From assembly GCA_964578605.1 (NCBI GenBank), contig CAZODO010000010.1, forward strand, positions 1 to 64,000: DNA of 64,000 nucleotides. Direction: 5' to 3'. Shown here piece by piece: positions 23,370 through 33,314 of this stretch (within the stretch, counting starts at the first letter, position 1; every line of letters begins with the position of its first letter). A model generated the notes under the pieces. The model was given only the letters and a program-made list of their open reading frames with translations. It did not search any database and had not been told where the DNA came from. Both the position numbers and the translations under genes were made by a program. Source of the DNA: JAXMHN01 sp964578605 (GTDB lineage Bacteria; Verrucomicrobiota; Verrucomicrobiia; Limisphaerales; SIBE01).

Positions 23370-25355
23370 CTATTTCAATGGCTGACCCTGCAAGTGCGGA
23401 GACACCACGTCAGGCGCCTGCGCATGCTCTGGTTGGAGCAGGAAATGGCGCAACGCGGCCAGGTCGTCCGCGTTCAACAGGTCGGCCTTGGCCGCATGCA
23501 GTTCGGTCCAGACCTCAGGACGGTCGGGTGTTCCCCAGAAGCGGACCTTTCGGCCTTGGGCATGTGCGCGAGCGACCAGGTCGCGCAAATGCTGACGTTG
23601 GGCGTCGGGGAACGGCCCGGTCCCGCGCCAGGCGAACAAGCGCTTCCAATCTTCGCTCACGAGGGGGATGAGGCTTGGGGGTAGCGTTCCGTCGAGGTCT
23701 TCGGGGCGGCCGTCGATGGCGGCATGACGAGCAGTCTCTTGCGCCAAGGTGTCCTTCGGACGGTTGCCCGAAATGACCACGGTGACGGCGTTGGTCACCA
23801 CACGGGTGCTTGAGAAGCGTGTGAGCATTTCCGAGTAGCCTTCGAGGACGGTGCGCAAGGCGGCGTAAGTGGATTCGGCCTCGGACTTGAAATCGATCAA
23901 CAACAGAACAGGCGGGCCGCCTGGGTAAACGCGTCCGCCATTGTCCCTGACCCGTTGCCGGAGCGGATCGAGATAGAGCGCCTGGAGGGTTCGTTCCGGC
24001 CGGACGTCAGACCGGTCGTGGGCCACGAGCAGTTGGCCGTCCACCAGGTAGATATCGGCTTCGACGCTGCAAAAACCGTGGTCCAGGGCGTCCAAAAGCG
24101 GGCGGGTGTGCTCGTAATCATTATGGGCATGCGCCTGGGGCAGCGGCACCACCGCGGGGAGTTCCTCGTGTTCGGTGCTGACGACGCAATCGCGGTCGTC
24201 GAACAGGTTTATGTAGTAGACACGGGTCTGGTCCGGGAGCGTCGCGGAAACGAGGCCATCGGCAAAGGTGGCCGGCAGCGCTTCCCAACGGCGGTCCTGC
24301 CATTTGCCCGTGTCGACCGTGTAGTTTAGTTCCGCTTTGCGGATGCCCCGTTCGGAGGAATACCGTGCCCAGACCTTGCGCCCGTCGCGCCCTTGCTCCG
24401 TGAATTTCGCGAGAGGCACACCGCTCTTCAGGATGCTGTCGGCAAAGACCCGGATTTCTTCCGGATTCTCTCCGGCGCCTCCGTGCCCGTGAGGCATTCG
24501 CAAACGGATGCAGAGCGTCCGCGGCCCGGGCGGGAGGCGATAGGAAAGCTGCAGGGCGTTGAACGTGTAAGCGAAGTCGTTGCTGCCGGTGACCCAGAGG
24601 AGAGGCATTTGCGCGGTGGGCAGGTAAACGGACGGATCCCACCAAGCCATCCATTGCGCGGCGCGTTCCGGACCGAGTTGAGCAAGGCTGGGGGCAAAGG
24701 CGTGGCGGTCCGTGAAGCCGCATCCGTACACGGGCACGGCTAGTCGAAAGCGCGAATCCACGCCCGCCAGGATGCACGTGAGATACCCGCCCCAGGAAAT
24801 GCCGGTCACCCCGATCCGGTCCGGATCCACTTCCGGCAAGGAACGCAGGAGCGAGTGCGCCAGGATAGCGTCCGCGACGGCGTGGTAGGTCCATTGATCC
24901 GTGGGCGCGCGGTCCATCTGATCCAACCCGCCCCAGCCTGGAGGTCCGCCCTGCGGATCACGAACCCATTTGGCGTAGGTGCCCACGGGCACTTGCCCGC
25001 AGGTATCCATGGCAATGGCGGCGTATCCACGATCGGTCCACAAGCGCACCCACTCGTCAAACGCGGTTCCGCCGCCGCCGTGCACGAGGACCATCCCGGG
25101 CGCTTTTTCACCGGGGTTCAACTTGGGCAGGCCAAGCCAGGCGAACACGCGCGTGGGTTTGCCTTGGAAGGGCAGGCCGTCGAAGAAGACCGCCTTGACT
25201 CCGGGAGCGCTAGGACGTTCGAGGGCGCTCCATTTGGGAGCGTTCGACAGCACGTCCCTATCCCAAACAGGCCTCTCAGCGGCTGGTGAACGCCAGGTCT
25301 GCGCCAGGAGCCCAAGGCAGGATGCGACCAGCAGAATGCGGGCGATGGATTTCAC
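23370..25355 (-). CDS. Secreted fusion: acetylxylan-esterase-like hydrolase plus GDPD/PI-PLC-like domain
   Basis: This is a 661-aa protein with a signal peptide. Residues 30-400 are an alpha/beta hydrolase with the nucleophile elbow 'GISWGGY' (Ser187), Asp260 in 'TGSNDFAY' and the His region 'MPHGHGG' near 289-291, the layout of acetylxylan esterase and prolyl-oligopeptidase-like enzymes. Residues about 410-645 form a second enzyme domain starting 'AHAHNDYEHTRPLLDAL', then 'SVEADIYLVDGQLLVAHD', the His and Glu/Asp pattern of glycerophosphodiester phosphodiesterases, ending 'VRFWGTPD'. Both domains look intact. Secreted single-domain versions of each are common in this phylum; the fusion suggests action on one decorated polymer or on teichoic-like phosphodiesters, which is inference. 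Confidence 0.8.
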   Translation of the reverse strand: MKSIARILLVASCLGLLAQTWRSPAAERPVWDRDVLSNAPKWSALERPSAPGVKAVFFDGLPFQGKPTRVFAWLGLPKLNPGEKAPGMVLVHGGGGTAFDEWVRLWTDRGYAAIAMDTCGQVPVGTYAKWVRDPQGGPPGWGGLDQMDRAPTDQWTYHAVADAILAHSLLRSLPEVDPDRIGVTGISWGGYLTCILAGVDSRFRLAVPVYGCGFTDRHAFAPSLAQLGPERAAQWMAWWDPSVYLPTAQMPLLWVTGSNDFAYTFNALQLSYRLPPGPRTLCIRLRMPHGHGGAGENPEEIRVFADSILKSGVPLAKFTEQGRDGRKVWARYSSERGIRKAELNYTVDTGKWQDRRWEALPATFADGLVSATLPDQTRVYYINLFDDRDCVVSTEHEELPAVVPLPQAHAHNDYEHTRPLLDALDHGFCSVEADIYLVDGQLLVAHDRSDVRPERTLQALYLDPLRQRVRDNGGRVYPGGPPVLLLIDFKSEAESTYAALRTVLEGYSEMLTRFSSTRVVTNAVTVVISGNRPKDTLAQETARHAAIDGRPEDLDGTLPPSLIPLVSEDWKRLFAWRGTGPFPDAQRQHLRDLVARAHAQGRKVRFWGTPDRPEVWTELHAAKADLLNADDLAALRHFLLQPEHAQAPDVVSPHLQGQPLK

Positions 25356-25409
25356 GGCGGCATCGTATCCGGCGCCGCCCGGCGATCAAGCTTTCGGCGG
25401 TCGCGAGCT

Positions 25410-28400
25410 TCAATCCCCCAGCAGGAAATGGAAGTCGTCAAGCGTCAGCGCCTGCGCGAATTTTTCTTCGCCGAGGACATCCTCGGAGAGGGCGGATTTC
25501 TTGCGCTGAAGCTGCCGGATCTTCTCTTCGATGCTGTTCTTGATGAGAAGCCGGTAAGCGATCACGGTGCGGGTCTGGCCAATGCGGTGCGTGCGGTCGA
25601 TGGCCTGGTTCTCCACGGCCGGATTCCACCACGGATCGAAAAGCACGACGTAGCTGGCGGCCGTCAGGTTCAGCCCGAACCCGCCCGCCTTGAGCGAAAT
25701 CAGAAAAACAGCGTTGCCCTTGAGATTCTGAAATTTCTGGACCAACTCGCCTCGATTCTCGGTCGCGCCCGTCAGGCAAAAGACAGGCCAGCCCCGCTGA
25801 TCAAGGTCCGGCTTCAACAGCTCTAGCAGCTCCACGAATTGCGAAAAGATCAGGACCTTGTGCCCTTCCTCCATGAGCGGCTCAAGCTGCTCGAGCAGCG
25901 CCTCGCGCTTGGCGCCCTCGCTCTGAGCCTTGGGGTGGAACAATCGCGGGTGGCAGCATATCTGCCGGAGCCGCAACAGGGCCGTCAAAAAATGGAACTG
26001 GTGCTGGGCAAGTTCCTTTTGCGTCTTGATGCCTAAGAGGATTTGTTGCGCCCGCTTGAGCTCCGCCCGGTAGAGTGTCAATTGTTCGCCTTCGATTTCG
26101 CAATAAAGGTCTTCCTCGATCCGGTCGGGCAGGTCTTTGGCCACCTGCGCTTTCGTTCGGCGGAGCAGAAAAGGCCTGACCCGTGCCGCGAGCCGGCGCC
26201 GGGCAAAGGGATCTTCATCGGCAGCGTACAGCCGGGCGAAATGGGCGCGCGTGCTCAAGACGCCGGGCATGGCGAATTGCATGAGGCTCCAGAGGTCGAG
26301 CAACCGGTTCTCGATGGGTGTTCCGGAAAGGATCAACCGGTGTTCCGCGCGCAGGGCACGCGCCGCCTGGGCGGTGAGCGAGTTGGGGTTCTTGATATAT
26401 TGGCCTTCGTCGAGGATGACGGCCAGCCAATGGACTTCGGCAAGATACGGGCGCCCGAGCCGAAGCTCCGCGTAGTTGATCACGTGGAAATCGGCCTCCG
26501 GCAAGCCGTCCTTGAGCGACGGCAGTTCGTTCGCGGCCCAGGTCCGGACGCGAAGGGCCGGGGTAAACTTGGCGGTCTCGGCGCGCCACGTGTCCATGAC
26601 GCTCTTCGGGCACACCACCAGAATGGGGAGCGCCGGACTCGACTTCTCCCTGGCATACCGGTCGCGCAACCATGCGAGCCAAGCCAATGTTTGAAGGGTT
26701 TTCCCCAACCCCATGTCATCCGCCAAAATGCCTCCGAACCGGTTCTGCGCCAGATACGCCAGGAAGTGGAATCCCTCCCGCTGATAGGGCCGAAGTTCCG
26801 CCTTCACAACGGCCGGCAGGTCAGGCGCGACCCGCACTTTGATTTCCTCGGTGCGGCGCCGGATTTCTTCGACTTGCTTCTCGGGCAGGAAATGCTTGGC
26901 AGCCGGGTCGGCCAATTGCAGCGCATGCAGACGCTGAGGTTCCCCGGACAGCTCGCGAGCGGAAAGGCCCAGGCGCGCCAGCTGTTCGTCGTCGGCCGGC
27001 GTGAAGTCAAACTCCAACCGCTTCCACCCTTTGCCTTTCAAGCGCACGTAAGCTCCGCGCGCATTCAAGAGCAGCTTGATTTCCTCCGCGGTCAGGGTGG
27101 TGTCGGAGACGTTCAACACCACGCGAAGGTCGAACCAGTCAATCTCGACCTCGTCCGCTTCCAGCCGCACCCGGCCGGAGACAGCATCCTGGGTCAACGA
27201 AGCCAGTTCGCCTTCGAGCTGGACGGTAATTTCCGGAGGGACGGATTGGAGCCAGTTGACGAACAGTCCGGGGAAGGTGCGTTTGACCCGCAGGTGAAGG
27301 GTGAAATTATCGGCGGGCTGCAACTTGAGAGGCTCGAGGAGGCTGCGCACCTGATCGAGGATCTGCTCGTCGTAGCAAGTAATCCAATTGCCATTGGCTT
27401 CGGTGTGCGGAACGGCAGGGGTTCCTTTCATCCAGGCGGCGCCGCGCCATATCCAATGCGCGCTCCCGTCTTCGGCGGTGGCGCCCACTTCGAACACGCA
27501 GACCTCGTGCCCGTTGGGCAGCGGCGAGAGGTGGCACTTGATGGCCGCCTTAAGCCCAACAGTCCGAACCCGCACTCGCAGAGGTTCAGGCAGCTCCACA
27601 CTGATCTTGCGCAGGAACCGCACTCCCTCGGCGCTTTCAATCGCAGGGCCGGGAATGAGCGTCGGTTCTGAATAGCCGAGACAACCCGGGATCGGCGGCG
27701 CCTGGAACACAGCGTCGCTGCTGACGCAAAGGACCGGGTTCGTCCCGCCGGTGAGCAGAAACGCAGGCGGGGGGTTCCCGTCGGCTTGCACGAGCCGAAG
27801 TCGGTAGTCGCGGTCGTCATCTGGCCCTTCCAAGGTCCAACGGAGCGGTTCCTGGATCCGCTCAAACGGTTTCCGGGCAGTGGTGACGACCCGGCTGGCA
27901 AGCGCGGGCTTGGCCAGCAGCCGAGCGACCGCGATTTTGTCATTCTCCAGATGGTAGTAGAGTTCAGCACCGTCGCCGTAACGTGCCGCGGAATTCAGGA
28001 AAGGCTGCAGCACGCTCTCCGCTTCCGGTGAGAGCGCGGCGGGCAGGAGAGGGTACCTGGCTAGCAGTTCGCCCAACGCGTTGGGCTTCGGTCTTGCAAA
28101 CTGGTCCATTTCCGGGCCCTTCCACTCCAGGAAAGCGCTGGACTTGCCCAGCACCACCCGGAAATCCCACCCTGCCTGGTTGCCGTCGGTGGCCGTTGGC
28201 GGGACAACCGTCACAGCGTCCATCCGATCGCGCCAATGGTCGGCAAAGCGCCTCCGTTCGGCCGCCTCCAAGAACGGCTGCAGCTCCGCGATGTTGGTCA
28301 CCGGTCGCATCCACGAAGGGATCGCCAGGTTCAATTGAATTAGCGCCCGCGCGACATACAGCCAGAAGAAATAGTCGTCGCGTGGAAACTCAGGCCAGAG

Positions 28401-28940
28401 CTCGCCCAACTGCCACGATGCAAATCTCAGCCGAAAGCCAAGCTCGGCAAAATCGACTTCGCCCACCGTGCCTGAAATCCGGCTTCGCTGATAAACCCGG
28501 TTAACCGTCCGGATGTAGTTCAGTTCGGTGGCGTTCAAGGCGCGGCCCAGCGTGTCCGCCATTCGGCGCGCCAGCTCAGACGAGAAAGGCGCCTCCGGGA
28601 CCGCCACTCTCGTCCCTGCCGAGAGCTGATTGACCAGCGAGACACTGTGCTCGGCCAGGAGCGCTTTTGCCGCGGCATAGATATGGCAACAGCGGGTTCG
28701 GACGCCACAGGAACATGTCCCGTTCCACACGGCTCGCGGTCCGTCCACGGCAAGCCGAATGCGCGCCGGCATGCTCGATGCAACCTCGGCCTCAAACACA
28801 AATCTCGGCGTGGTCGCTCGCAAGTTCGCCACCGCGCCCGCATTGAAAAGCTTCTCGCCCTGGTCCTGCGCCGCGCGGGGAAACAAGCTGATGGTCCTGG
28901 CCAAAACGCCGACGGCTGGGATCTCGCCGATCTCGTTCAT
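25410..28940 (-). CDS. SNF2-family helicase/ATPase with SWIM zinc finger
   Basis: This is a 1176-aa protein from the ATG at 28940. The N-terminal SWIM-type finger is 'CSCGVRTRCCH' near residue 80. A long beta-rich middle follows, then the Snf2 motor: 'ADDMGLGKT' (motif I), 'ILDEGQYIKN' (motif II, DEGQ), 'LSGTPIENRLLDLWSLM' (III) and the C-lobe 'SLKAGGFGLNLTAASYVVLFDPWWNPAVENQAIDRTHRIGQ'. Such proteins use ATP to translocate on double-stranded DNA and strip or remodel bound proteins such as RNA polymerase. The layout matches the bacterial SWIM-SNF2 group. An upstream in-frame ATG at 29111 adds non-family residues. It is divergent from the AAA gene across 200 bp. Confidence 0.93.
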   Translation of the reverse strand: MNEIGEIPAVGVLARTISLFPRAAQDQGEKLFNAGAVANLRATTPRFVFEAEVASSMPARIRLAVDGPRAVWNGTCSCGVRTRCCHIYAAAKALLAEHSVSLVNQLSAGTRVAVPEAPFSSELARRMADTLGRALNATELNYIRTVNRVYQRSRISGTVGEVDFAELGFRLRFASWQLGELWPEFPRDDYFFWLYVARALIQLNLAIPSWMRPVTNIAELQPFLEAAERRRFADHWRDRMDAVTVVPPTATDGNQAGWDFRVVLGKSSAFLEWKGPEMDQFARPKPNALGELLARYPLLPAALSPEAESVLQPFLNSAARYGDGAELYYHLENDKIAVARLLAKPALASRVVTTARKPFERIQEPLRWTLEGPDDDRDYRLRLVQADGNPPPAFLLTGGTNPVLCVSSDAVFQAPPIPGCLGYSEPTLIPGPAIESAEGVRFLRKISVELPEPLRVRVRTVGLKAAIKCHLSPLPNGHEVCVFEVGATAEDGSAHWIWRGAAWMKGTPAVPHTEANGNWITCYDEQILDQVRSLLEPLKLQPADNFTLHLRVKRTFPGLFVNWLQSVPPEITVQLEGELASLTQDAVSGRVRLEADEVEIDWFDLRVVLNVSDTTLTAEEIKLLLNARGAYVRLKGKGWKRLEFDFTPADDEQLARLGLSARELSGEPQRLHALQLADPAAKHFLPEKQVEEIRRRTEEIKVRVAPDLPAVVKAELRPYQREGFHFLAYLAQNRFGGILADDMGLGKTLQTLAWLAWLRDRYAREKSSPALPILVVCPKSVMDTWRAETAKFTPALRVRTWAANELPSLKDGLPEADFHVINYAELRLGRPYLAEVHWLAVILDEGQYIKNPNSLTAQAARALRAEHRLILSGTPIENRLLDLWSLMQFAMPGVLSTRAHFARLYAADEDPFARRRLAARVRPFLLRRTKAQVAKDLPDRIEEDLYCEIEGEQLTLYRAELKRAQQILLGIKTQKELAQHQFHFLTALLRLRQICCHPRLFHPKAQSEGAKREALLEQLEPLMEEGHKVLIFSQFVELLELLKPDLDQRGWPVFCLTGATENRGELVQKFQNLKGNAVFLISLKAGGFGLNLTAASYVVLFDPWWNPAVENQAIDRTHRIGQTRTVIAYRLLIKNSIEEKIRQLQRKKSALSEDVLGEEKFAQALTLDDFHFLLGD

Positions 28941-29140
28941 ACGGTGGCCGCCAAGGGATGCCGCACCGCGGGGGCATTGCGGCGGGAAGGAGCTTTCTGG
29001 ACCAATGCCATGGTCCAGAGCATACGCCTGGCAGCCTGCCCGTCCATCCTCAACCCGGGCCGGGCCGACCCGCCCTGCCAAAAAAACGTGGCTTGCCGTC
29101 TGGCTTTCCAATCGGCTCCCGAACCGTTAGACAGTTGGGG

Positions 29141-30661
29141 ATGACACCGTGCCAGGAGATCGAGGTGCTGGTCCGCGCGCGTTACCCGATCCTGTATATC
29201 GTCTCTTCCGAAGAGCTCCGCGTGCAAGCCGTCTTGCTCGAGATCGCGCGCAAGCGCCAGAAAAAGGTCTTCGAATGGAGCGTGACGACGGGGCTTTCCC
29301 CGTCCGGAACCTCCATCCAGGTCCAAAAGCAGCGCGGCGCACCCACCAAAGATCCGCTTCTGGCCCTGGACCAGGTGATCGACCAGGTGGAGCCCGCCAT
29401 CTTTGTCTTCAAAGATTTCCATCCGTTCCTCACCAAGAGCAATCCCGCGGTCATCCGCAAGCTCAAGGAGATCGCGCAGCATCTCAAGAACAGCCACAAG
29501 ACTATCGTCCTGGTTTCGCCGGTGCTGGAACTTCCGCCCGAGTTGGAGAAGGAAATCACGTTGGTCAATTTCCCCCTGCCCTCGCGCGAGGACCTGGACG
29601 CAATGCTCGACCGCATTCTCTCGGAGGTCCAACAGTCCGCCTCCGTGCAAGTGGACCTGGATGCCCGGTCGCGCGAACGGCTGCTCCAAGCCGCCCTCGG
29701 GCTGACGCTAGGCGAAGCGGAAAACGTCTTCGCGAAGATCCTGGTCACGGACCAGGCGTTGAACGCCGGGCACGTGCACCAGATCTTCTCCGAGAAGCAG
29801 CAGATCGTCCGCAAGAGCGGTTTGCTTGAGTACTACGCCGCCAACGAGACGATCGACCAGGTGGGCGGCCTTGCAGTCCTCAAAGATTGGCTCCAAAAAC
29901 GCACCGTGGCCTTCACCGAAGAGGCCCGAGCGTTTGGCTTGCCCGCTCCCAAAGGCATCCTGCTCCTGGGGGTCCAAGGATGCGGAAAAAGCCTTTGCGC
30001 GAAAGCCGTTTCGTCCCTGTGGCAACTCCCCCTGCTCCGATTCGATATCGGCCGGATGTTCGGGAGCTTCGTCGGATCCTCCGAAGAGAACATCCGGCGG
30101 GCAATCGCGGTCGCGGAATCGGTGGCGCCCGCGGTCTTGTGGGTGGACGAAATCGACAAGGCCTTCTCCGGCTCTCAAAGCTCCGGATTGAGCGATGCCG
30201 GGACTGCCGCGCGCGTGTTTGGCACCTTCCTTACCTGGCTGTCGGAAAAGAGCACGGCCGTCTTTGTGGTCGCCACCGCCAACGACATTTCCCACCTGCC
30301 TCCGGAACTCATGCGCAAAGGCCGCCTTGACGAGATTTTCTTCGTGGACCTGCCCTGCAGCCAGGAACGGGAACAGATCTTCCGCATTCACCTCGCCAAA
30401 CGCGGCCGCAACCCGGCTGATTTCCACCTTCAAGCGCTGGCCGAAGTGGCGGAGAATTTCAGCGGCGCGGAGATTGAGCAGGCCATCATCAGCGCGCTTT
30501 ACGATGCCTTTTCCGCCTCCAGCCCACTCGGCACCAAACACATCCTCCAGGCGCTCCGCCAAACGGTGCCCCTGGCCACCACCATGGACGAGCATATCGA
30601 CCGCTTGCGCCATTGGGCGGACGGCCGGGCGCGCAACGCCAACTCAGCTGAGCGGCGTTAA
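29141..30661 (+). CDS. Ycf46-like AAA ATPase
   Basis: This is a 506-aa protein from the ATG at 29141, where the family consensus start 'EIEVLVRARYPILYIVS' begins; an ATG at 28958 would read into the SNF2 region. The N-terminal half is a degenerate P-loop-like domain ('FVFKDFHPFL'). The C-terminal half is a full AAA module: Walker A 'GVQGCGKS' near 277, Walker B 'VLWVDEIDKAF' near 333, sensor and Arg finger in 'VVATANDISHLPPELMRKGRLDEIFFVDLP'. Ycf46-type proteins occur in cyanobacteria, plastids and many bacteria; the cellular role is poorly known. The lid domain 'SGAEIEQAIISAL' is complete. Confidence 0.88.
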   Translation: MTPCQEIEVLVRARYPILYIVSSEELRVQAVLLEIARKRQKKVFEWSVTTGLSPSGTSIQVQKQRGAPTKDPLLALDQVIDQVEPAIFVFKDFHPFLTKSNPAVIRKLKEIAQHLKNSHKTIVLVSPVLELPPELEKEITLVNFPLPSREDLDAMLDRILSEVQQSASVQVDLDARSRERLLQAALGLTLGEAENVFAKILVTDQALNAGHVHQIFSEKQQIVRKSGLLEYYAANETIDQVGGLAVLKDWLQKRTVAFTEEARAFGLPAPKGILLLGVQGCGKSLCAKAVSSLWQLPLLRFDIGRMFGSFVGSSEENIRRAIAVAESVAPAVLWVDEIDKAFSGSQSSGLSDAGTAARVFGTFLTWLSEKSTAVFVVATANDISHLPPELMRKGRLDEIFFVDLPCSQEREQIFRIHLAKRGRNPADFHLQALAEVAENFSGAEIEQAIISALYDAFSASSPLGTKHILQALRQTVPLATTMDEHIDRLRHWADGRARNANSAERR

Positions 30662-30956
30662 CCGGCGGGACCGGGCTTCTGAATCGCAAGACCGGCGCGA
30701 GAAGCGTGAGCGGCCTGCGCGCTCTGCGCTGTGAGGGGAATGCCAAGCCCTTTTGAGCAGAAACCGCCCCGCCGAACCCCGCCTGCTTCCGGATATAACA
30801 CGTATATAACACGTATTTAACAGGTATTTAACTCGTTCCAGAGACGTGTTAAATACCTGTGATAACCGTGTCATCTGCCTGTTGTATGCGTGGCCGCGCT
30901 GTCTCCATTCCGGCGTCAAAGTACCCCGCCCATTCAACCGCGCCCGAAATCGGCCC
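30662..30956. other. Intergenic region holding an 11-nt palindromic array
   Basis: No gene is seen. The whole middle is occupied by the TTAACACGTAT-class array at 30790-30890. It lies between the 3' ends of the AAA gene (plus) and the hypothetical gene (minus). Confidence 0.6.
30790..30890. repeat. 11-nt palindromic array, TTAACACGTAT class, copy 1
   Basis: Nine units of 11 nt: CGGATATAACA, CGTATATAACA, CGTATTTAACA, GGTATTTAACT, turn CGTTCCAGAGA, then CGTGTTAAATA, CCTGTGATAAC, CGTGTCATCTG, CCTGTTGTATG. CG or a near match falls every 11 nt, even through the turn. The outer flank GCTTCCGGATATAAC is shared with the inverted copy at 50290. Confidence 0.9.
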
Positions 30957-31355
30957 TCACGGCTTGCTCCACACCTCGTCGACCCGCACATCCAGGTCCA
31001 GCTTGCTCTTGTCGAGCAAATCGATCAGTTCCTCATAGGTCCACGAGATTGACTCGATCCCGTCCTCACCGCCGGAGATAAGGACAACCGCTTCGTGATC
31101 GCGGGCGGCTGCATTCCCACCGCAGTCATCGGCCCAGGTAATGCCCACCCCTCCTGAAACCGCGCGCCGCTCACCAGAAGGCGCGGGCGCGGGGTCAGGA
31201 GAAAACGCTTCGAACCACGACTGCAGGACGCGATGCAGCGCCTGCCGCGCCTCCGCGGCGCGCGGCGTCACGATGAGGTGGAGGGTGATCACGTGATCCT
31301 GGGTCCACCGCTCCCCCTTGCGGGTGTAGGAAAACTGATGCCGAGATGTGTTCAT
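30957..31355 (-). CDS. Hypothetical protein
   Basis: This is a 132-aa protein from the ATG at 31355 (MNTSRHQFSYTRKGERWTQ), with an alternative ATG at 31385. The sequence has globular features and codon use like its neighbours ('HVITLHLIVTPRAAEARQALHRVL', a linker of Pro/Ala/Asp, then 'YEELIDLLDKSKLDLDVRVDEVW'). There is no signal peptide, membrane segment or motif I can name. Convergent with the AAA gene across the palindromic array. Confidence 0.55.
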   Translation of the reverse strand: MNTSRHQFSYTRKGERWTQDHVITLHLIVTPRAAEARQALHRVLQSWFEAFSPDPAPAPSGERRAVSGGVGITWADDCGGNAAARDHEAVVLISGGEDGIESISWTYEELIDLLDKSKLDLDVRVDEVWSKP

Positions 31356-31427
31356 GCAGTTCTTTATAGGCCGCGGGATGTCCAATTCGCAAGGGCCGGG
31401 CCAGCGGCCCAGCCCTGCCCAGCTTCG

Positions 31428-31823
31428 ATGATCATGGGCTTGAGACTTGGCCGCATCCCGGGCAAGCTCACGTCAAGATCCCTCTCGGCGAACACACGCC
31501 TGACGACCTTCGACGAAGTCACCCCTTCCAAGTTGCGGCTCGAGATTGAATCCGATGGAGAGTTTTCAACCGGCCTGCTCGAATGGCGCGTGTTTGACTC
31601 GGGCAAATCGCCTGACTTCCCGCCCTCTGTGCTGGCGGGCGTGGACCGGGTTGTGGTGCTGGGGGGCAAAACTTATCTCGCGGGCGCGGTCAAGTCATTG
31701 AAACCGGCCAGCAACGGCGGGGTGGAATGGAGCAAGGAGTCCGGTCCGGGCGACAGGATCGAGCTGGTCTTGCCCATGGAAGTGCAGCGAATCAAGGCCG
31801 AGCAAGCGGCCTCGGCGTGGAGG
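31428..31823 (+). pseudogene. C-terminal fragment of a large glycosidase or F5/8-type domain protein
   Basis: Protein-like sequence runs 'NTRLTTFDEVTPSKLRLEIE', 'GEFSTGLLEWRVFD', then 'VVLGGKTYLAGAVKSL' and 'ELVLPMEV'. The first part matches the usual ending of galactose-binding or beta-arabinofuranosidase-like proteins (LRLEI..GLLEWRV). No N-terminal catalytic part precedes it and the frame runs on into the antisense of the GH39-like gene without a stop. I read it as a truncated relic whose end was lost. The parent family is uncertain. Confidence 0.45.
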
Positions 31824-33197
31824 CTATTCTGTCTCGATCCAGCGGATCTCCCACGGCTTGAGCTTCATGGGCGTGCTGGCAATCCGGTCAGCGCGCCCAA
31901 AGTGGATGACCTTGATGTTGTTGACGGGCGCTTCGGCATCCAACATGACGATGCGGGTGCTCCGCCTGTCAAGGCCCGCCAGTTCAAGGCTGACTTCGAT
32001 CTCGTCCGCGCCGCCCTCTTCATACCGCCAGACGATCACATGTTTGTAGCCGTTGCCATCGCCGGCAATGGCCCGAATGCTGCCCTGCTCGCCTTCCACC
32101 GCAAAGCGCGGCCCCTCCAGCTGGCCAAGCAGGCGAAAGGCGTACCAAGCCGGACGCACCCGCCCGTGATGATCGAAAAGGGCGCTATACTGTGGCATGG
32201 TGTTCCACCAATGCGCCATGAACCGGCGCCCGCCCGGAGACATCCAATCGAAGTCTGCCGGTTCAACAAAACAGTCTCGGATGTGGTAATAGGCGGCCAT
32301 GTCCAGCTTCTCCTCTGCATAGCGCCGCATGGTTTCAAGCACGAAGCACGGCTGGAAACCGGGAGCAAGATTCGGCCGCATCAGGTCCATGTTCCATTCA
32401 GAGATGAAGAGCTTGACGTCTTTCAGCTGGGGAAATTTGGCCAGCTTCGCTCGCTGTTTGGCGACATTGCCCGCATGCGCGCCGGCCGAATCGGAGTAGA
32501 GGTGCCAGGACACGAAATGGAGCGGCACACCTTGAGTTGCGCAATGCTCGATCAGGCCCTCGACAAGGAAACTGGTTGCCGAAGCCACGGCCGGACCGCC
32601 CACTTGCGCGTCCGGGTCGCCACGCAACAGCGCCCGAACGGTCTGCGTATAAAACCGATTGTAATCCTCGGCCTTTCTAAAGAAGTGGGGCGTGCCGCCT
32701 GACTCGCCGATGTCGGGTTCGTTACAGACTTCCCAAGCGGCCACCTGGAATCCCTCCTCCCGGCAATGGCGGGCAAGCGCTTCGCAAAGGCGTTCCCACT
32801 CGTCGTAGTTGTTCGGGTGCACGATGAAGTGGTCGACCTTGGGGTAAAGGACCGGCGGTTTCATGGCCAGCGCCAGCGCGGGACGCGCCCCGGTTTCGCG
32901 CACGGCACGGAGCTCACGGTCAAGCCTCGTCCAATCGTAAGTGTCGTGATCCGGATAGATCCGGTAATACTCGCTCAAGAACAGGCGGATGGTCCGCGGC
33001 CGGAGTTGCCGAATCTCCTTCACGTGCGGCGCGATCATGGGATCACCTTGCAGTCCGCCCTGCCCGAGGGCCAGAGCGGGCATGTCCCATCGGCCCTCAG
33101 GTTTCGAGAAGTCGACTCGCAGCCGGACCGGTTCGGCGGCCGTGCCGTTGACGGCGAGCAAGGCTGCGATTGCCAGCAAGAAAATGGGCTTTGTCAT
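31824..33197 (-). CDS. Secreted GH39-like beta-xylosidase/clan GH-A glycosidase
   Basis: This is a 457-aa protein from the ATG at 33197 (MTKPIFLLAIAALLAVNGTAA signal). It is a TIM barrel with the GH-A acid/base in 'WEVCNEPDIGESGG' (Glu160) and the nucleophile in 'LFISEWNMDL' (Glu267). These are spaced as in GH39 enzymes, with the conserved 'FVSWHLYSDS' between. A C-terminal beta-domain follows ('KHVIVWRYEE..VSLELAGLD'). GH39 acts on beta-xylosides or alpha-L-iduronides; the exact substrate cannot be read from sequence. An ATG three codons upstream is also possible. Confidence 0.8.
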   Translation of the reverse strand: MTKPIFLLAIAALLAVNGTAAEPVRLRVDFSKPEGRWDMPALALGQGGLQGDPMIAPHVKEIRQLRPRTIRLFLSEYYRIYPDHDTYDWTRLDRELRAVRETGARPALALAMKPPVLYPKVDHFIVHPNNYDEWERLCEALARHCREEGFQVAAWEVCNEPDIGESGGTPHFFRKAEDYNRFYTQTVRALLRGDPDAQVGGPAVASATSFLVEGLIEHCATQGVPLHFVSWHLYSDSAGAHAGNVAKQRAKLAKFPQLKDVKLFISEWNMDLMRPNLAPGFQPCFVLETMRRYAEEKLDMAAYYHIRDCFVEPADFDWMSPGGRRFMAHWWNTMPQYSALFDHHGRVRPAWYAFRLLGQLEGPRFAVEGEQGSIRAIAGDGNGYKHVIVWRYEEGGADEIEVSLELAGLDRRSTRIVMLDAEAPVNNIKVIHFGRADRIASTPMKLKPWEIRWIETE

Positions 33198-33314
33198 AGG
33201 AAACAAAGTTTGACATCAAGCGCTGCCACCAGGCGCTTTCATCCGCAAACGCGGGAGCACCCGCGGTCGCCAGGGCTGCCGGCTGTTCAGCAGACCAGGC
33301 CATGGGTTTATGCG

